In this document: positions 7,553 through 7,884 of the stretch, piece by piece | Layout: each line of letters opens with the position of its first letter | Numbering within the stretch: position 1 is the stretch's first letter | Source of the DNA: CAYFJO01 sp964343305 | GTDB lineage: Bacteria; Planctomycetota; Planctomycetia; Pirellulales; Pirellulaceae | Assembly (NCBI GenBank): GCA_964343305.1 | Contig: CAYFJO010000483.1 | Span: 1 to 7,884 of the forward strand | Length of the DNA stretch: 7,884 nucleotides | Reading direction: 5' to 3' | The notes under the pieces: generated by a model | What the model saw: the letters and a program-made list of their open reading frames with translations, nothing else | Databases searched by the model: none | What the model was told of the DNA's origin: nothing | Program-made: the position numbers and the translations under genes

Positions 7553-7626
7553 ACTGTTGCGCAACTTCGTATTTCTTGGGCTTGGTTTTCCAATTACTAA
7601 CCCAGGATGTGAAGGAGCGCAACAGT
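7553..7626 (+). promoter_or_regulatory. Inverted repeat that could pair with the start region of the coiled-coil gene
   Basis: ACTGTTGCGC at 7553-7562 is the exact reverse complement of GCGCAACAGT at 7617-7626. The right arm covers the last G of the SD (AAGGAG, 7612-7617) and the first two bases of the GTG start at 7625. In an mRNA starting upstream of 7553 the arms could fold a 10-bp stem with a 54-base loop and hide the start codon. The left arm is also part of a perfect 10-base palindrome, GTTGCGCAAC, at 7556-7565. The repeat is directly seen; the regulatory role is inference. Confidence 0.4.
7612..7617 (+). promoter_or_regulatory. Shine-Dalgarno (AAGGAG) for the GTG at 7625
   Basis: AAGGAG is seven bases upstream of GTG 7625 and defines the start of the coiled-coil gene that runs off the right edge. 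Confidence 0.65.
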
Positions 7627-7884
7627 GGTTACATGGTATCAAAAAGTGAAGGAATTCAAATCGCCTACTTACGTGCTGGCGGCGGTGCTGCTGAGAAGTC
7701 GAGAAACACAAGTCGCTATCAACGGGCGGCTCCGAGAGGAGATCAAGGAACTCAACGAACGGCTCCAACAGCAAGCTCGACAAGAACAACGACAGCAACA
7801 GGAAATCGATACACTCAAGCAACAACTCGCGGATCTCCAAAAACAACTCGCCGAGGCAAAACAATCGGTCAACCTTCCCGAGGA
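7625..7884 (+). CDS. Coiled-coil protein, 5' end only; possible transposase N-terminus
   Basis: A GTG at 7625 with a strong SD opens a frame that stays open to the window edge (86 codons). The product begins MVTWYQKVKEFKSPTYVLA, then LLRSRETQ, and from about residue 33 becomes a long Gln/Leu/Glu-rich heptad-patterned helix (for example EIKELNERLQQQ, EIDTLKQQLADLQKQLAEA), a clear coiled coil. The short basic N-terminus with a K..FKSP..VLA..LLRSR pattern before a coiled coil reminds me of the N-termini of some planctomycete and cyanobacterial transposases, but the catalytic part is beyond the window and the resemblance is from memory. A cytoskeletal-type or other coiled-coil protein is equally possible. 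Two long opposite-strand frames here are shadows of the coiled-coil codons. Gene likely real; identity uncertain. Confidence 0.6.
   Translation, partial: MVTWYQKVKEFKSPTYVLAAVLLRSRETQVAINGRLREEIKELNERLQQQARQEQRQQQEIDTLKQQLADLQKQLAEAKQSVNLPE

Noticed and set aside
7316..7864. A 182-codon minus-strand open frame at the right end
   Set aside because: Its Leu/Ser/Cys-rich start is the complement of the Gln/Leu/Glu coiled-coil codons on the plus strand; the plus frame has an SD and sensible protein pattern.

Overview
The window looks like chromosomal accessory DNA from a planctomycete, probably of the Rhodopirellula/Pirellulaceae type. This is inferred from a GYF_2-like domain, a very large TIR/NB-ARC/WD40 protein, a stand-alone vWA protein of a type common in that phylum, frequent GTG starts and loosely packed genes. 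No rRNA, tRNA or CRISPR was seen, so the taxonomy is a judgement, not a proof.

Layout. (1) Positions 1-352, minus strand: the 5' part of a small membrane-protein gene that runs off the left edge. Its reading frame is broken between about 179 and 220. (2) Positions 353-735: a non-coding divergent spacer. (3) Positions 736-1569, plus strand: a 277-residue vWA-domain protein with an altered metal-site motif (Thr to Cys, giving CPMC). (4) Positions 1590-5882, minus strand: the centrepiece, a 1430-residue NLR-like STAND protein ordered GYF_2-like, TIR, NB-ARC, Apaf-1-like helical region, about 15 WD40 repeats. It converges on the vWA gene with only 20 bp between the stop codons. (5) Positions 6124-7146, plus strand: a 68-residue conserved-looking hypothetical protein followed by a four-helix membrane protein with a C-terminal bPH2-like domain. 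(6) Positions 7350-7508, plus strand: a 52-residue single-pass membrane peptide with a GTG start. (7) From 7625 to the right edge, plus strand: the start of a coiled-coil protein that may be a transposase N-terminus. Its start codon lies in one arm of a perfect 10-bp inverted repeat.

How they might work together. The large protein has every part of a self-contained sensor-switch-effector: WD40 propellers to sense, NB-ARC to oligomerise on nucleotide, and a TIR domain carrying the expected acidic residue for NAD+ cleavage. An immune (anti-phage) or cell-suicide role is the best inference. The N-terminal GYF_2-like adaptor suggests a proline-rich partner or tether. The tail-to-tail vWA protein could be a partner, but nothing in the sequence proves a link. 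The right-hand genes look unrelated to the NLR apart from position, and the possible IS at the far right fits a mobile, accessory neighbourhood.
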